From: Hoylesella loescheii DSM 19665 = JCM 12249 = ATCC 15930
Lineage (GTDB): Bacteria > Bacteroidota > Bacteroidia > Bacteroidales > Bacteroidaceae
NCBI RefSeq assembly: GCF_000378085.1
Contig: NZ_KB899211.1
Coordinates: forward strand, 276,071-340,070
Reading direction: 5' to 3'
Length of the DNA: 64,000 nucleotides
Shown here: positions 8,944-17,389 of the stretch, one piece after another
How the letters are laid out: every line of letters starts with the position of its first letter
Numbering within the stretch: position 1 is the first letter of the stretch
Notes under the pieces: model-generated
The model's input: the letters and a program-made list of their open reading frames with translations, nothing else
Told to the model about the DNA's origin: nothing
Databases searched by the model: none
Position numbers and translations under genes: made by a program

Positions 8944-8951
8944 CAAAAATA
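8944..8951 (-). promoter_or_regulatory. -7 box for the TlpA-like gene
   Basis: On the minus strand TATTTTTG lies 36 bp before the start codon and fits TAnnTTTG. No convincing TTTG is seen at the -33 position. Confidence 0.5.
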
Positions 8952-9102
8952 CATTAAGAAAATGGTTTTTCACCGCATTTTACATTTTTTATCGCTATTA
9001 AAGGGTGTTTTTTATGTTGTCGGAGGTGTGAAGTGGGTATTTTTTAGCGAGTTCCATCAGTTAAATTCCGTCTTAAACGGATGGAATTTTCTACGAAATG
9101 GC

Positions 9103-9110
9103 TAACTTTG
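9103..9110 (+). promoter_or_regulatory. -7 box for efp
   Basis: TAACTTTG lies 31 bp upstream of the efp start codon, matching the Bacteroidetes -7 consensus TAnnTTTG. The -33 element is not clear. Confidence 0.55.
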
Positions 9111-9141
9111 CACATTATTATAATAATATAAACGAACAGAA

Positions 9142-9708
9142 ATGATTAATTCGCAAGAAATCAAGATTGGCACATGCATCCGTCTTGACAACCAAATTTT
9201 CACTTGTATCGACTTCCAGCATGTAAAGCCGGGTAAGGGAAACACCGTGATGCGCACCAAGTTGAAGAACGTTACCACGGGTCGTGTGCTCGACCGTACG
9301 TTCCAGGTGGGCTTCAAATTGGAAGACGTTCGCATTGAGCGTCGCCCCTACCAGTACCTTTATCAGGATGGTGGCGAATATATCTTCATGAACCAAGAAA
9401 CATTCGAGCAAGCCCCCATAGCCAAAGAGGCCATCACTGGTGTTGAGTTTATGAAGGAGAACGACGTGGTGGAAGTGGTTACAGATACCACCGACGGCAC
9501 CGTGTTGTTTGCCGAAATGCCCGTGAAGACGGTGCTACGCATCACCCATAGCGAACCCGGCATCAAGGGCGATACCGCTACCAACGCCACAAAACCTGCC
9601 ACTTTGGAAACGGGTGTGGTTGTACGCGTGCCCCTCTTCATCAACGAAGGCGAACTGATTCAGGTTGACACGCGCGACGGGTCGTACCTGCAAAGAGTGA
9701 AAGAATAA
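9142..9708 (+). CDS. efp: Translation elongation factor P
   Basis: A 188-aa cytoplasmic factor that binds stalled ribosomes between the P and E sites and promotes peptide bond formation at polyproline. Length is standard. The N-terminal KOW-like domain holds QHVKPGKGNTVMRTK with Lys32 at the loop tip, the residue modified in many bacteria. The C-terminal OB domains contain the signature region near residues 150-175 (KGDTATNATKPATLETG, VRVPLFINEGE). No epmA/epmB-type modification gene is seen nearby. Confidence 0.97.
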   Translation: MINSQEIKIGTCIRLDNQIFTCIDFQHVKPGKGNTVMRTKLKNVTTGRVLDRTFQVGFKLEDVRIERRPYQYLYQDGGEYIFMNQETFEQAPIAKEAITGVEFMKENDVVEVVTDTTDGTVLFAEMPVKTVLRITHSEPGIKGDTATNATKPATLETGVVVRVPLFINEGELIQVDTRDGSYLQRVKE

Positions 9709-9726
9709 AACAACGAGGACCAGCTT

Positions 9727-9753
9727 CCACCTCCAACACTTCCTTGGAGGTGG
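9727..9753 (+). other. Hairpin between efp and the glycosyltransferase
   Basis: A perfect 10-bp stem (CCACCTCCAA with TTGGAGGTGG) and a 7-nt loop, extended by GACC/GGTC pairing outside. No T run follows, so it may attenuate transcription or protect the RNA end rather than fully terminate. Confidence 0.6.
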
Positions 9754-9827
9754 GCTCGGTCCCTTCGCCCTTTCGCTACGAACGCTCTAAAAACCTACTT
9801 CGCACCACGACTAAAACATGCAACCGG

Positions 9828-10865
9828 ATGAAATACTCGTTCATCGTACCCGTTTATAACCGTCCTGATGAGGTGGACGAACTGCTGGAAAGCCTAACCC
9901 GACAAGCCATAACCGACTTTGAAGTGATAGTGGTTGAAGATGGGTCGGCCATTCCTTGCCACGACGTATGCGAGAAATACCGCGGCTTGCTCAACCTACA
10001 TTATTTTTATAAGGAAAACTCTGGCCCAGGACAGAGCCGTAATTACGGTGTGGAAAGGGCCAAGGGCGACTACGTTTTGATACTGGATAGCGACGTGGTG
10101 GTGCCTCCTGGCTACCTGCAAGCCGTTGAAGACGAGCTGAACGCTCATGAAGCCGACGCCTTTGGCGGGCCAGATGCAGCCCATCCTTCGTTTACGCCCA
10201 AGCAAAAAGCCATTTCTTACTCGATGACAGCTTTCCTTACCACGGGCGGAATACGTGGTGGAAAGAAGAAAATGGATAAGTTTTACCCGCGCTCGTTTAA
10301 CATGGGCGTGCGACGTAGCGTGTATTCGCAGCTAGGCGGCTTCTCAAAGATGCGCTTTGGCGAAGATATCGACTTTTCGATACGTATATTTAAGGCACAA
10401 CTTAGATGCCGACTGTTCCCCGAGGCATGGGTGTGGCACAAGCGTCGAACCGATTTTCGCAAGTTCTTCCGTCAGGTATATAACAGCGGTATCGCCCGAA
10501 TTAACCTCTATAAGAAGTATCCCGAATCGCTAAAACTGGTGCATCTGCTACCCATGGTGTTCACCCTTGGGGTGCTTTTGCTTGGTGCAGTGGCTTTGGC
10601 AGGTGTCGTAGCCATGTTGTTAGGCTGTATGGCATTGGGTCAATGCCTTGTTATTGCAGGTGTTGCGCCCTTGTTGCTCTACTCGTTAGCTCTCTTCGTG
10701 CATGCGCTCACTATGTTTGGCAGTTTGCATATCGCCTTGCTTAGTGTGGCTGCAGCCTTTACCCAACTGATGGGTTATGGCTTCGGATTCCTTCAAGCAT
10801 GGTGGCGACGTTGCGTAAAAGGTAAAGATGAATTCAGCGCCTTTGAGAAAACGTTTTATAAGTAA
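9828..10865 (+). CDS. Family 2 glycosyltransferase with C-terminal membrane segments
   Basis: About 345 aa from the ATG at 9828 (MKYSFIVPVYNRPDE). The frame is open further upstream, but that part overlaps the hairpin after efp and lacks a good start. The GT-A domain fills residues 1-230: FIVPVYNRP, VIVVEDGS for nucleotide binding, the DxD-like LDSDVVVPPGYL, and the acceptor-side GEDIDFSIR. Two or three hydrophobic helices follow (about 235-320). It probably adds a sugar to a lipid-linked or surface glycan at the inner membrane. No other polysaccharide genes are adjacent. Confidence 0.88.
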   Translation: MKYSFIVPVYNRPDEVDELLESLTRQAITDFEVIVVEDGSAIPCHDVCEKYRGLLNLHYFYKENSGPGQSRNYGVERAKGDYVLILDSDVVVPPGYLQAVEDELNAHEADAFGGPDAAHPSFTPKQKAISYSMTAFLTTGGIRGGKKKMDKFYPRSFNMGVRRSVYSQLGGFSKMRFGEDIDFSIRIFKAQLRCRLFPEAWVWHKRRTDFRKFFRQVYNSGIARINLYKKYPESLKLVHLLPMVFTLGVLLLGAVALAGVVAMLLGCMALGQCLVIAGVAPLLLYSLALFVHALTMFGSLHIALLSVAAAFTQLMGYGFGFLQAWWRRCVKGKDEFSAFEKTFYK

Positions 10866-10978
10866 GGAGTAAGTAGAGGAGTAGTAAGGAGTAAGTAGGG
10901 GAGTAGTAAGGAGTAAGTAGGGGAGTAGTAAGGAGTAAGTGGGTGAGTAGTAAGGAGTAAGTAGGAAGTAGTAGGATG
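10861..10978 (+). repeat. GGAGTAAGTAG simple-sequence tract
   Basis: Degenerate tandem units of about 19 bp (GTAGTAAGGAGTAAGTAGGG-like) begin within the stop region of the glycosyltransferase and continue to the right arm of the inverted repeat. They are complementary in kind to the tract at 5691-5815. Confidence 0.75.
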
Positions 10979-11154
10979 GTAAGTAGGAGGTAATAAGGAG
11001 TAAAGTAGGAAGTAGCAAAGGGATGAGCGGTTAAACAAGAAAACCTAGTTAATTTATAAAGCCTATTTTATCTAGAAAGCTAGGATTACCTAAAATAACC
11101 AGTTACCTAATACAACTAAGCATCCAAGCTAATAGGCGAAGCCATCTTTTCACC
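10979..11154 (-). repeat. Right arm of the 176-bp inverted repeat (pair at 5515-5690)
   Basis: Reverse complement of 5515-5690 with about nine scattered mismatches and no gaps. It ends in GTGAAAAG-type tract that leads to radC. The two arms enclose 5.3 kb holding cdaA, folP, the TlpA-like gene, efp and the glycosyltransferase. Confidence 0.85.
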
Positions 11155-11202
11155 CCTTCACCTTTTCACTTTTCCACCTTTTCACTTTTAAACACTTTGA
11201 CC

Positions 11203-11895
11203 ATGAAAATCATTGATTGGGCGGAAGAAGACCGTCCACGAGAAAAGATGGCGCGCATTGGCGCCGAAAACCTCACCAACGCCGAACTCTTGGCCATCCT
11301 TATTGGGTCGGGTTCGGTAAACGAAACAGCCGTCGACTTGATGAAACGCATGCTTAACGACTGCGGCAACAGTCTTAAAAGTCTTGGCCGACGCTCGTTT
11401 AACGAGCTGATGGCTTATCGCGGAATAGGCGAAGCCAAGGCCATTACCATCATGGCAGCATGCGAATTGGGCAAACGTAGGCAGCAAGAACAAGCCGAAG
11501 AACGACAAGACCTAGGTTCGGCAACGGCCATCTACAACTTTATGCACGCCCGAATGCAAGACCTTGACGTGGAAGAGGCGTGGGCTTTGCTGATGAATCA
11601 GAACTACAAGTTGATAAAGGCCTTTCGCGTTTCGCATGGCGGCATCAGCGAAACGGCCGTCGACGTACGCGTAATTATGCGCGAAGCGCTGCTCAACAAC
11701 ACTACCATTTTGGCCCTTTGTCATAACCATCCCAGCAACAACGCTTCGCCTAGCGCAGCCGACGACCGACTAACCCAAACCGTAAAGAACGCTTGCGAAA
11801 CCATGCGCATCCACTTCTTAGACCACATCATCGTTACCGATGGCAGCTATTATAGCTACCACGAGGCGGGCAGACTTACTTTGCGCATGGAATAA
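11203..11895 (+). CDS. radC: RadC-family JAMM-domain protein
   Basis: About 230 aa from the ATG at 11203 (MKIIDWAEEDRPREKM); an in-frame TTG six bases upstream is less likely. The N-terminal helix-hairpin-helix region (LTNAELLAILIGSG, YRGIGEAKAITIMAACELG) is followed by the metalloprotease-like JAMM/MPN domain, with the zinc-site motif CHNHPSNNASPSAADD and upstream Glu. The family is widespread; the older DNA-repair role is disputed and the function is not settled. It stands just outside the right arm of the inverted repeat. Confidence 0.92.
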   Translation: MKIIDWAEEDRPREKMARIGAENLTNAELLAILIGSGSVNETAVDLMKRMLNDCGNSLKSLGRRSFNELMAYRGIGEAKAITIMAACELGKRRQQEQAEERQDLGSATAIYNFMHARMQDLDVEEAWALLMNQNYKLIKAFRVSHGGISETAVDVRVIMREALLNNTTILALCHNHPSNNASPSAADDRLTQTVKNACETMRIHFLDHIIVTDGSYYSYHEAGRLTLRME

Positions 11896-12183
11896 AGAAT
11901 GCAAAACACGCCCCGTCGTGTTAAACTCAGCCTTATCCCCACTGGATACGCTAACACCGTAGGCAATGTTTTCTCGCCTACGGCATGTATCTCTAAGCTT
12001 TAAAAGTTCGAAAAGCAACTTTAAACAATCCACCCTTCGTGCCGTTGTCAGCGATAAAATGCGGCTCGATTATTTCGAGGTTAAGCACTGAGTTTTTCAA
12101 AGGTTGTGTGCCTTTCCATATCGACTGTTGCAGGATTATACCATTTTTTCGCCTCGCATTCATCGCCGTTCGATATTTTTCAT

Positions 12184-12191
12184 TAACTTTG
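12184..12191 (+). promoter_or_regulatory. -7 box for the DUF59-LpxH pair
   Basis: TAACTTTG lies 26 bp before the ATG at 12218, matching TAnnTTTG. This supports the short start for the DUF59 protein rather than the longer open frame from 12104, which would begin upstream of the promoter. Confidence 0.55.
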
Positions 12192-12217
12192 TTGGAAGAA
12201 CAATAAAGGACATAGCT

Positions 12218-12538
12218 ATGACACAAGAAGAGAAATTGAAGATAGAAGAACGGATTATTGATGTGCTAAAAACGGTTTACGACCCCGAAATACCCGTTAA
12301 TATATACGACTTAGGACTGATTTACAAGGTTGACTTGCAAGAAGACGGCACGCTAGACCTTGATATGACCTTCACTGCACCTGCCTGTCCGGCTGCCGAT
12401 TTCATTCTCGAAGACGTGCGCACAAAGGTGGAAAGCATCGAGGGGGTTACCTCTTCGAACATCGAATTGGTGTTCGAACCCGCTTGGGACCAAAGCATGA
12501 TGAGCTACGAGGCCCGCGTGGAACTGGGATTTGAATAA
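12218..12538 (+). CDS. DUF59/MIP18-family Fe-S assembly protein (SufT-like)
   Basis: A 106-aa cytoplasmic protein made up of a single DUF59 domain: the opening helix, YDPEIPVNIYDLGLIYKV (residues 21-38), and the conserved FTAPACPAADFILEDV with its Cys. Standalone members such as SufT help mature iron-sulfur clusters. No suf genes are adjacent, so the role is inferred from family only. It ends 25 bp before the LpxH-like gene and both likely share one transcript. Confidence 0.88.
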   Translation: MTQEEKLKIEERIIDVLKTVYDPEIPVNIYDLGLIYKVDLQEDGTLDLDMTFTAPACPAADFILEDVRTKVESIEGVTSSNIELVFEPAWDQSMMSYEARVELGFE

Positions 12539-12563
12539 GCAAAGACCTCTAAAACCCTTGGTT

Positions 12564-13328
12564 ATGAAGAATGTTTATTTCCTTTCAGACGCGCATCTGG
12601 GCTCGCTGGCCATCGAACATGGCCGTATGCACGAGCGGAGAATTGTGCGTTTCTTGGACAGCATCAAGCACAAGGCCGAGGCAATATATTTGCTTGGCGA
12701 CCTCTTCGACTTCTGGAACGAGTACAAGATGGTTGTGCCCAAGGGCTATACGCGCTTCTTAGGTAAGCTGTCTGAACTGACGGACATGGGCGTTGAGGTG
12801 CATTTCTTTGTGGGAAACCACGACCTTTGGACATACGGATATCTTGAAGAGGAGTGCGGACTGATAGTTCATAAGAAGCCACTTACCACCGAGATATACG
12901 GAAAAGTGTTTTACCTAGCGCACGGTGATGGACTGGGCGACCCCAACAATTCGTTCAAGCTGTTGCGAAAGGTGTTTCACAACCGCTTCTGCCAAGTGCT
13001 TTTCAATGCCCTTCACCCTCGTTGGGGTATGGCTTTTGGACTTAATTGGGCCAAGCATAGCCGTATGAAGCGAGCCGAAGGCAAAGAGCCGCCATACATG
13101 GGCGAAGATAAAGAATATCTTGTGCTGTACACCAAGGCTTATATGAAAGACCATGACAACATCGATTTCTTTCTATATGGGCATCGCCACATAGAACTCG
13201 ACCTGATGTTGTCGAAGAAAACGCGCATGATGATTTTAGGCGATTGGATATGGCAATTTACATACGCCGTGTTCGATGGTGAGCACATGTTTATGGAACA
13301 ATATGTGGAGGGCGAATCGCAGCCCTAA
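12564..13328 (+). CDS. lpxH: UDP-2,3-diacylglucosamine diphosphatase-like metallophosphoesterase
   Basis: About 254 aa from the ATG at 12564 (MKNVYFLSDAHLGS); the frame is open to 12531 only through a TTG overlapping the upstream stop. All calcineurin-type metal motifs are present in order: DAHLG, LLGDLFDFWNEY, VGNHDLW, LAHGDGLG and YGHRHIELD. The GDLFDFW and HGD spacing matches LpxH, which hydrolyses UDP-2,3-diacylglucosamine in lipid A synthesis at the membrane. No other lpx genes are adjacent. A strong terminator follows. Confidence 0.85.
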   Translation: MKNVYFLSDAHLGSLAIEHGRMHERRIVRFLDSIKHKAEAIYLLGDLFDFWNEYKMVVPKGYTRFLGKLSELTDMGVEVHFFVGNHDLWTYGYLEEECGLIVHKKPLTTEIYGKVFYLAHGDGLGDPNNSFKLLRKVFHNRFCQVLFNALHPRWGMAFGLNWAKHSRMKRAEGKEPPYMGEDKEYLVLYTKAYMKDHDNIDFFLYGHRHIELDLMLSKKTRMMILGDWIWQFTYAVFDGEHMFMEQYVEGESQP

Positions 13329-13349
13329 CATCACAAAGCATAAAGGGAG

Positions 13350-13403
13350 AACCTTCACCCCATACACGTCCTTTTTTGGTCGTGTGGGGTGAAGGTTTTT
13401 TGG
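13350..13403 (+). terminator. Rho-independent terminator after lpxH
   Basis: AACCTTCACCCC (13350-13361), two unpaired bases, ACACG, a 12-nt loop, then CGTGTGGGGTGAAGGTT (13381-13397) followed by T-rich sequence. This is a 17-bp stem with one 2-nt bulge. The gap from here to 14292 holds no gene, only repeats. Confidence 0.9.
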
Positions 13404-13711
13404 TTTAAGTCAGGTTCTAAAAGTTTCTTTTAATGTGCCTGTTTGGGATAGAAACAAGTAGTATGGGCTTGCGAATAGATGCAAGGTGTTAGCGCCAACT
13501 ACTATGTAGCGGTTTACACAATATAAATCTCTTACATTTTGTATTGCTCGTTGTGGATGCCGTTTTGCCCAAGTTCACTAAGAAAACTTATTCTTCTACC
13601 CGCTATTGGTCATCAATCACTCAAGGGCTTTTTAGTATTTGGAGTACCTTTGATGAGGTTTTAAACTGAGCCTTTATAGCTGATGCCGTGTTATTAATGG
13701 TTTGTACTCTT

Positions 13712-13799
13712 GTTCCATGTTAGCTGGAATCCTGTTCCATATCAACTGGAATGCTGTTCCATGTTACATGGAATTGTGTTCCAGTTGATATGGAACACT
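13712..13799. repeat. Type A array of four 22-bp palindromic units (solo)
   Basis: Units start at 13712, 13734, 13756 and 13778, all with GTTCCA and TGGAA arms. Upstream GCCGTGTTAT and downstream GGGAGCTTTAAAAG match the surroundings of the arrays inside E2 and E4, so a module of about 150 bp is shared. Here it stands without the E-element ends; E3 begins about 195 bp further on. GTGAAAAG-type tract fills 13845-13930. Confidence 0.85.
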
Positions 13800-13993
13800 A
13801 CGGGAGCTTTAAAAGCTTATTGTAAGAGCTTATGGATTAAGGGGGTAAAGGTGAAAAAGTGGAAGGTTGAAAGAGTGAAAAGATGGCTTCGCCTTTGTGA
13901 AGTTGAAAAGTTGAAAAGATGAAAAGGTGGTTGAGCTTGTTAGTTTGTAAATGGGTAAACTTGTAAATTCGTCTACTGGTAGACAGGTAAACT

Positions 13994-14118
13994 ACGCGAG
14001 TTTGGGATAAGATAAGGCTCGTTATGTCAACAACCGCTACGCGGTAGTTGGTGAGACAGGTATTCGTTTTTTATCCAATCTTTCTAAAAATGCGCAGTAT
14101 ATTATCCCGAATTCACAT
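13994..14118. mobile_element. Short MITE-like element E3 (125 bp)
   Basis: It begins ACGCGAGTTTGGGATAAG and ends TTATCCCGAATTCACAT, an imperfect inverted copy. The direct repeat TAAACT flanks it (13988-13993, 14119-14124). In the middle is a palindrome around CCGCTACGCGG, the point at which E1 carries its insert. Right after it, AAACTCGTTAAC (14120-14131) and its complement (14142-14153) form a separate hairpin with a 10-nt loop. Confidence 0.8.
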
Positions 14119-14173
14119 TAAACTCGTTAACCAGTCTACTTGTTAACGAGTTTGTTGAAGACTCTTTTAATAA

Positions 14174-14216
14174 CTTCACCCCATCTTTCTCTCGGTAGGG
14201 AGGAAGATGGGGTGAG
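14174..14216. other. CACCCC/GGGGTG hairpin 3' of the EnvC-like gene
   Basis: CTTCACCCCATCTT (14174-14187) pairs with AAGATGGGGTGAG (14204-14216) across a 16-nt loop. It lies 77 bp past the stop of the minus-strand EnvC-like gene. Without a clear T run in either direction it is a possible 3' end structure rather than a proven terminator. Confidence 0.5.
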
Positions 14217-14292
14217 GCCTAATGTTTGCACAATAAGTGCGTTTTATAAGTTAGCGGCTTGGTGGCAGCCTGATTTAATCGTTCAATCAGCA

Positions 14293-16167
14293 CTACCTGC
14301 CCAACCATGTTTCGGGGTTGAGCTTCGCCGTCTCTTTGCGCAACTGGAATTGGAGAATGTTGTCGGCGCCAACCGTGCCAAGCGTTTGACGGGTGCTTAC
14401 ACGCTGACCGCGTGTTACGCTGGCAGAACGGAGGTTGGCATAAACGGAGATATAGGCGCCGTGGCGCACCATAACGACCATCGAACCGCCGTAACCGAAC
14501 ACGGCGCTAACCTCTCCATCGTAGATGCTTCGGGCCTGACAGCCGCTGCTACCCAAGATATTGATACCCTTGTTGTCGAGTTTCACATTCTTAAGTCCTT
14601 CTACATTATACTGGCCAAAGTGGCTCACGATGCGGTAGGTGCCTGTGATGGGCATGGGTAAACGGCCTTTGTTGGCTTCGAAACCACCGCTCACCATGCG
14701 GTCTACTGTGCTAAGCTTGCGCGTTTCCTCCACTTCCTTCTTGCTTTCGGCAATCGCCTTTTCGCTCCTTGCTCGTTCGGCTTCGGCCTTTCGCTCAGCA
14801 GCCCTGCGCGCAGCCTCAGCTTCACGCGCCGCTTGTTGAACTCTGGCTTGCCTTTCAGCCGACTCTCGTGCGGCCTGATCTGCTCTAGCCTTGCGTTCGG
14901 CAGCTTCTCTTGCCTCGCGTTCGGCACGTGCTTTCTTGTCGGCCGTTTCTCTTTCAGCTTGTGCCCTGCGTTCTTCGGCTTCGCGTGCAGCCTTCTCAGC
15001 CTCTATGCGTCTTGCCCTTTCGGCCTCCTCGGCCACTCTGGCTTCGGCCCTAAGTCGTTCTTCGCGCGCCTTAGCTTCAGCAATACGACGTTGGTTTTCA
15101 CGTGCAGCCGCTTCAGCTTCAGCCTTCTTTCGTGCTAGTTCTTCGGCCTTACGCTTGGCAGCTTCAGCCGCTTCGGCCTTTCGTTTAGCCTCGGCAATGG
15201 CCCTTTGTCTGGCCTTTTCCACTTCGATAGCTATAAGGCGGTCTATCTCGGCATTTAAGGCAGCATCTTTCTTCTTCTGCTCGGTAATGATATCTTGTAT
15301 CGTTTTCTGTTGCCGTTGCAGTCCGTCTACCGCCTTTTGCTGCTCTCCTTGTTTGGTTTGCAATGCGGCATGCTCTTTTCGTCCCTTATATAATAAGGAG
15401 TTTTTTTGGCCCTTCACCTCCTCCAATTGGATGTGCTTCTCGGTCACTTGTTGCTGTTTGGCCCTTACGAGTTCGCCTTGCGCCTTTTGATATGAGGCAT
15501 ATTCGCGCACAAATCGCAAGCGGCGATAAACCTGCGCTAAGCTTTTGGCCGAGAAAACGAACATGAGATTATCCTGTGCAGAACGATGACGCGCCATATA
15601 ACGCACCGAACGGATGTACTTGGCTTTGCGATCGGCCAACTGTTCTTCAAGTGTGGTGAGCTGCGAGTTAAGTATGCCGATGTTGCCGTTGATGTGCTTG
15701 ATGTCTTTTTGTATGTCGTCGATGTTCTTCTGACGTTCGTCAATCTCACTATTGATGACCATCAGCTCTTGCAACCTTTTCTTCACGTCGGCCTGATTGG
15801 CTTTAAGGGCAGCCTCTTGTTGCTCTATCTTCTTCTTTAAAGCCTCCCTTTGGCCCTGCAAACCCTTAATGGCCTTGTCGGTTGCAGCCTGCGTGCTTTT
15901 GCCGCGCGCAGTGCTCCCGCGTTTGGTTGTGGCCTTTGCGCCCTTCTTGGGAGCGGGCTTTACTACTTTCTTAGCTGGTGCCTTCGTGGCCTTTACACCT
16001 TTTTTGGCAGGCTGTTCAGCCTTGGCTTTAGCGGTGCTTTTAGGCTTAGCTTGCGTACGTTTTTGTGTGGTGGCGGCTGGATGCGACTTCTTTGCGGAAC
16101 GCTTTTTCTGCGCACCGAGCGGGAAAGCCACCATAAGGGCAAGGAGGATGGTGAGAACCTGTTTCAT
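14293..16167 (-). CDS. EnvC-like murein hydrolase activator with degenerate LytM domain
   Basis: A 624-aa exported protein with signal peptide (residues 1-19), then a Lys/Ala-rich stretch (20-95), and a coiled coil (about 105-255) like the EnvC/FtsX-interacting coil. A long Ala/Glu/Arg/Lys helix with KAEAE-type repeats (about 310-475) and a C-terminal LytM/M23 fold (about 505-624) follow. The LytM part lacks metal ligands: the region equivalent to GIDI is GINI, and the usual LHFELR is LQFQLR. It is therefore probably not a peptidase but an activator of cell-wall amidases, as EnvC is. Its start codon touches the stop of the DUF4292 gene, so the two are translated together. Confidence 0.85.
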   Translation of the reverse strand: MKQVLTILLALMVAFPLGAQKKRSAKKSHPAATTQKRTQAKPKSTAKAKAEQPAKKGVKATKAPAKKVVKPAPKKGAKATTKRGSTARGKSTQAATDKAIKGLQGQREALKKKIEQQEAALKANQADVKKRLQELMVINSEIDERQKNIDDIQKDIKHINGNIGILNSQLTTLEEQLADRKAKYIRSVRYMARHRSAQDNLMFVFSAKSLAQVYRRLRFVREYASYQKAQGELVRAKQQQVTEKHIQLEEVKGQKNSLLYKGRKEHAALQTKQGEQQKAVDGLQRQQKTIQDIITEQKKKDAALNAEIDRLIAIEVEKARQRAIAEAKRKAEAAEAAKRKAEELARKKAEAEAAARENQRRIAEAKAREERLRAEARVAEEAERARRIEAEKAAREAEERRAQAERETADKKARAEREAREAAERKARADQAARESAERQARVQQAAREAEAARRAAERKAEAERARSEKAIAESKKEVEETRKLSTVDRMVSGGFEANKGRLPMPITGTYRIVSHFGQYNVEGLKNVKLDNKGINILGSSGCQARSIYDGEVSAVFGYGGSMVVMVRHGAYISVYANLRSASVTRGQRVSTRQTLGTVGADNILQFQLRKETAKLNPETWLGR

Positions 16168-17130
16168 TTACATGTCGAGTATTTTGTTGAAGACGTCTTG
16201 TGCCTTCACGCGCTTATATTTGGGCGACACCGTTGTTTGTGTTTCCCAATTGTCGTCGGTTTTTATCTCGTTCATCTTGATGGTCACTTGCATGGTTTGA
16301 CCGCCTTTAACGGCCGACGAACTCATGCTGAACACCTGCGATGCAGGGAACATCTTGACACCGACACTCTTGAAATCGCCGTACTTCCATATAAGTCTCG
16401 ACGTGCCCTGTGAGGGCGATTGATAGCTGATATCGGTTTGGCGAATACGTCCGTTGTCGGCATCGGCGAGCCAAGAGTAGATGAAATTGCCTGCCGAATA
16501 GGTTACGGGGTTGCTAGAACCACCCTTAAAGGTGACGCTAAACTGGTTGAGGTCGCTCTCGGTGATGCGTGGACGGTCGGGTAGGAGCAGTTGGTTCCAG
16601 AACAAAGCTTGAAGACTGTAGAAGTTAAGTCCGTTCTTTCTTAGGAAATCCATCTGGTTATAGTCGGCCTTGATGTATTCTTTATGAATGCGGTCGATCA
16701 CCAACACGTAGTCGGGAGTGAACTCCACGCGCCCCACTTCGGTGCCAAGCAGTGGCACAAAGGCTTGCAGACGTATCACCACGTCTTTGCGCATGCGCAG
16801 CTGTCCTGGTACGGTGACGTCTTTTCCTGCACCTCTCACGTTGAGCGAGATGTTTCCTACGATGTTCTTAGCGTACACTTGGTTGTCGTTTACGCGTTGC
16901 ATGAAGGCCAATTGGTTGTTGGCCAGCACCTCGCGGTCGCGTGCAGCCTTATGTTTAGGCGTCGATTCACTCGACACCACAGACGATTTGGTTTTGCAAG
17001 AGGTCCATATCAGTGGTGTAAGTGTTACCGCGAGAGCCAAGCTCACCATCCTTACAGTCGATTTCAGACCTGTTATGCGTTGCAACCCGTTGAGGGCGCA
17101 TGCGATTGTTGTTCTTTTCTTTTTCATCAT
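16168..17130 (-). CDS. DUF4292-family lipoprotein
   Basis: A 320-aa protein whose hydrophobic segment ends in LIWTSC (Cys45), a lipobox, so probably an outer-membrane lipoprotein facing the periplasm. The body has alternating beta-type segments (ISLNVRGAGKDVTVPGQLRMRKDVVIRL in shape) as expected for DUF4292, which is thought to resemble LolB/LolA-like folds. The first 27 residues before Met28 are unusual for a signal peptide, and translation might begin at 17049. It sits between the TPR gene (upstream) and the EnvC-like gene with no gap. I recall this neighbourhood in other Bacteroidetes. Confidence 0.75.
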   Translation of the reverse strand: MMKKKRTTIACALNGLQRITGLKSTVRMVSLALAVTLTPLIWTSCKTKSSVVSSESTPKHKAARDREVLANNQLAFMQRVNDNQVYAKNIVGNISLNVRGAGKDVTVPGQLRMRKDVVIRLQAFVPLLGTEVGRVEFTPDYVLVIDRIHKEYIKADYNQMDFLRKNGLNFYSLQALFWNQLLLPDRPRITESDLNQFSVTFKGGSSNPVTYSAGNFIYSWLADADNGRIRQTDISYQSPSQGTSRLIWKYGDFKSVGVKMFPASQVFSMSSSAVKGGQTMQVTIKMNEIKTDDNWETQTTVSPKYKRVKAQDVFNKILDM

Positions 17131-17389
17131 AACTGTATGTTTTTTGGTGGTAAATGCAGTGATAATTGAGGGTGTTGATGAGTTGACGAGCGATCAAGAC
17201 TTACTAAAGGTGAAAAGGAGAAAGGTTGAAAGGGCGAAAAGATGGTTTTGGATGGTGTCGAATGAGCCATGTGTTTCGTAGCTTTGCCGTAAAGCACGCG
17301 ACTTAATTTCTTAACTCCTTTTTCCCTTTACTTCTAACTTCTTTTCTCTTTTACTGCTTACTCTTCTTCTCGTTACTCCTCGCCTCTTC

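Noticed and set aside
9744..9827. N-terminal extension of the glycosyltransferase
   Set aside because: It begins at a TTG inside the hairpin stem after efp and shows no family features. The ATG at 9828 starts exactly at the GT-A domain.
12104..12217. N-terminal extension of the DUF59 protein
   Set aside because: It would start upstream of the -7 box at 12184 and adds sequence with no match to the compact domain.
13436..13518. Further degenerate E-family element (GTTTGGGATAGAAACAAG, then CAACTACTATGTAGCGG)
   Set aside because: One end and a trace of the central palindrome are visible but no second end or direct repeat, so it was not annotated.
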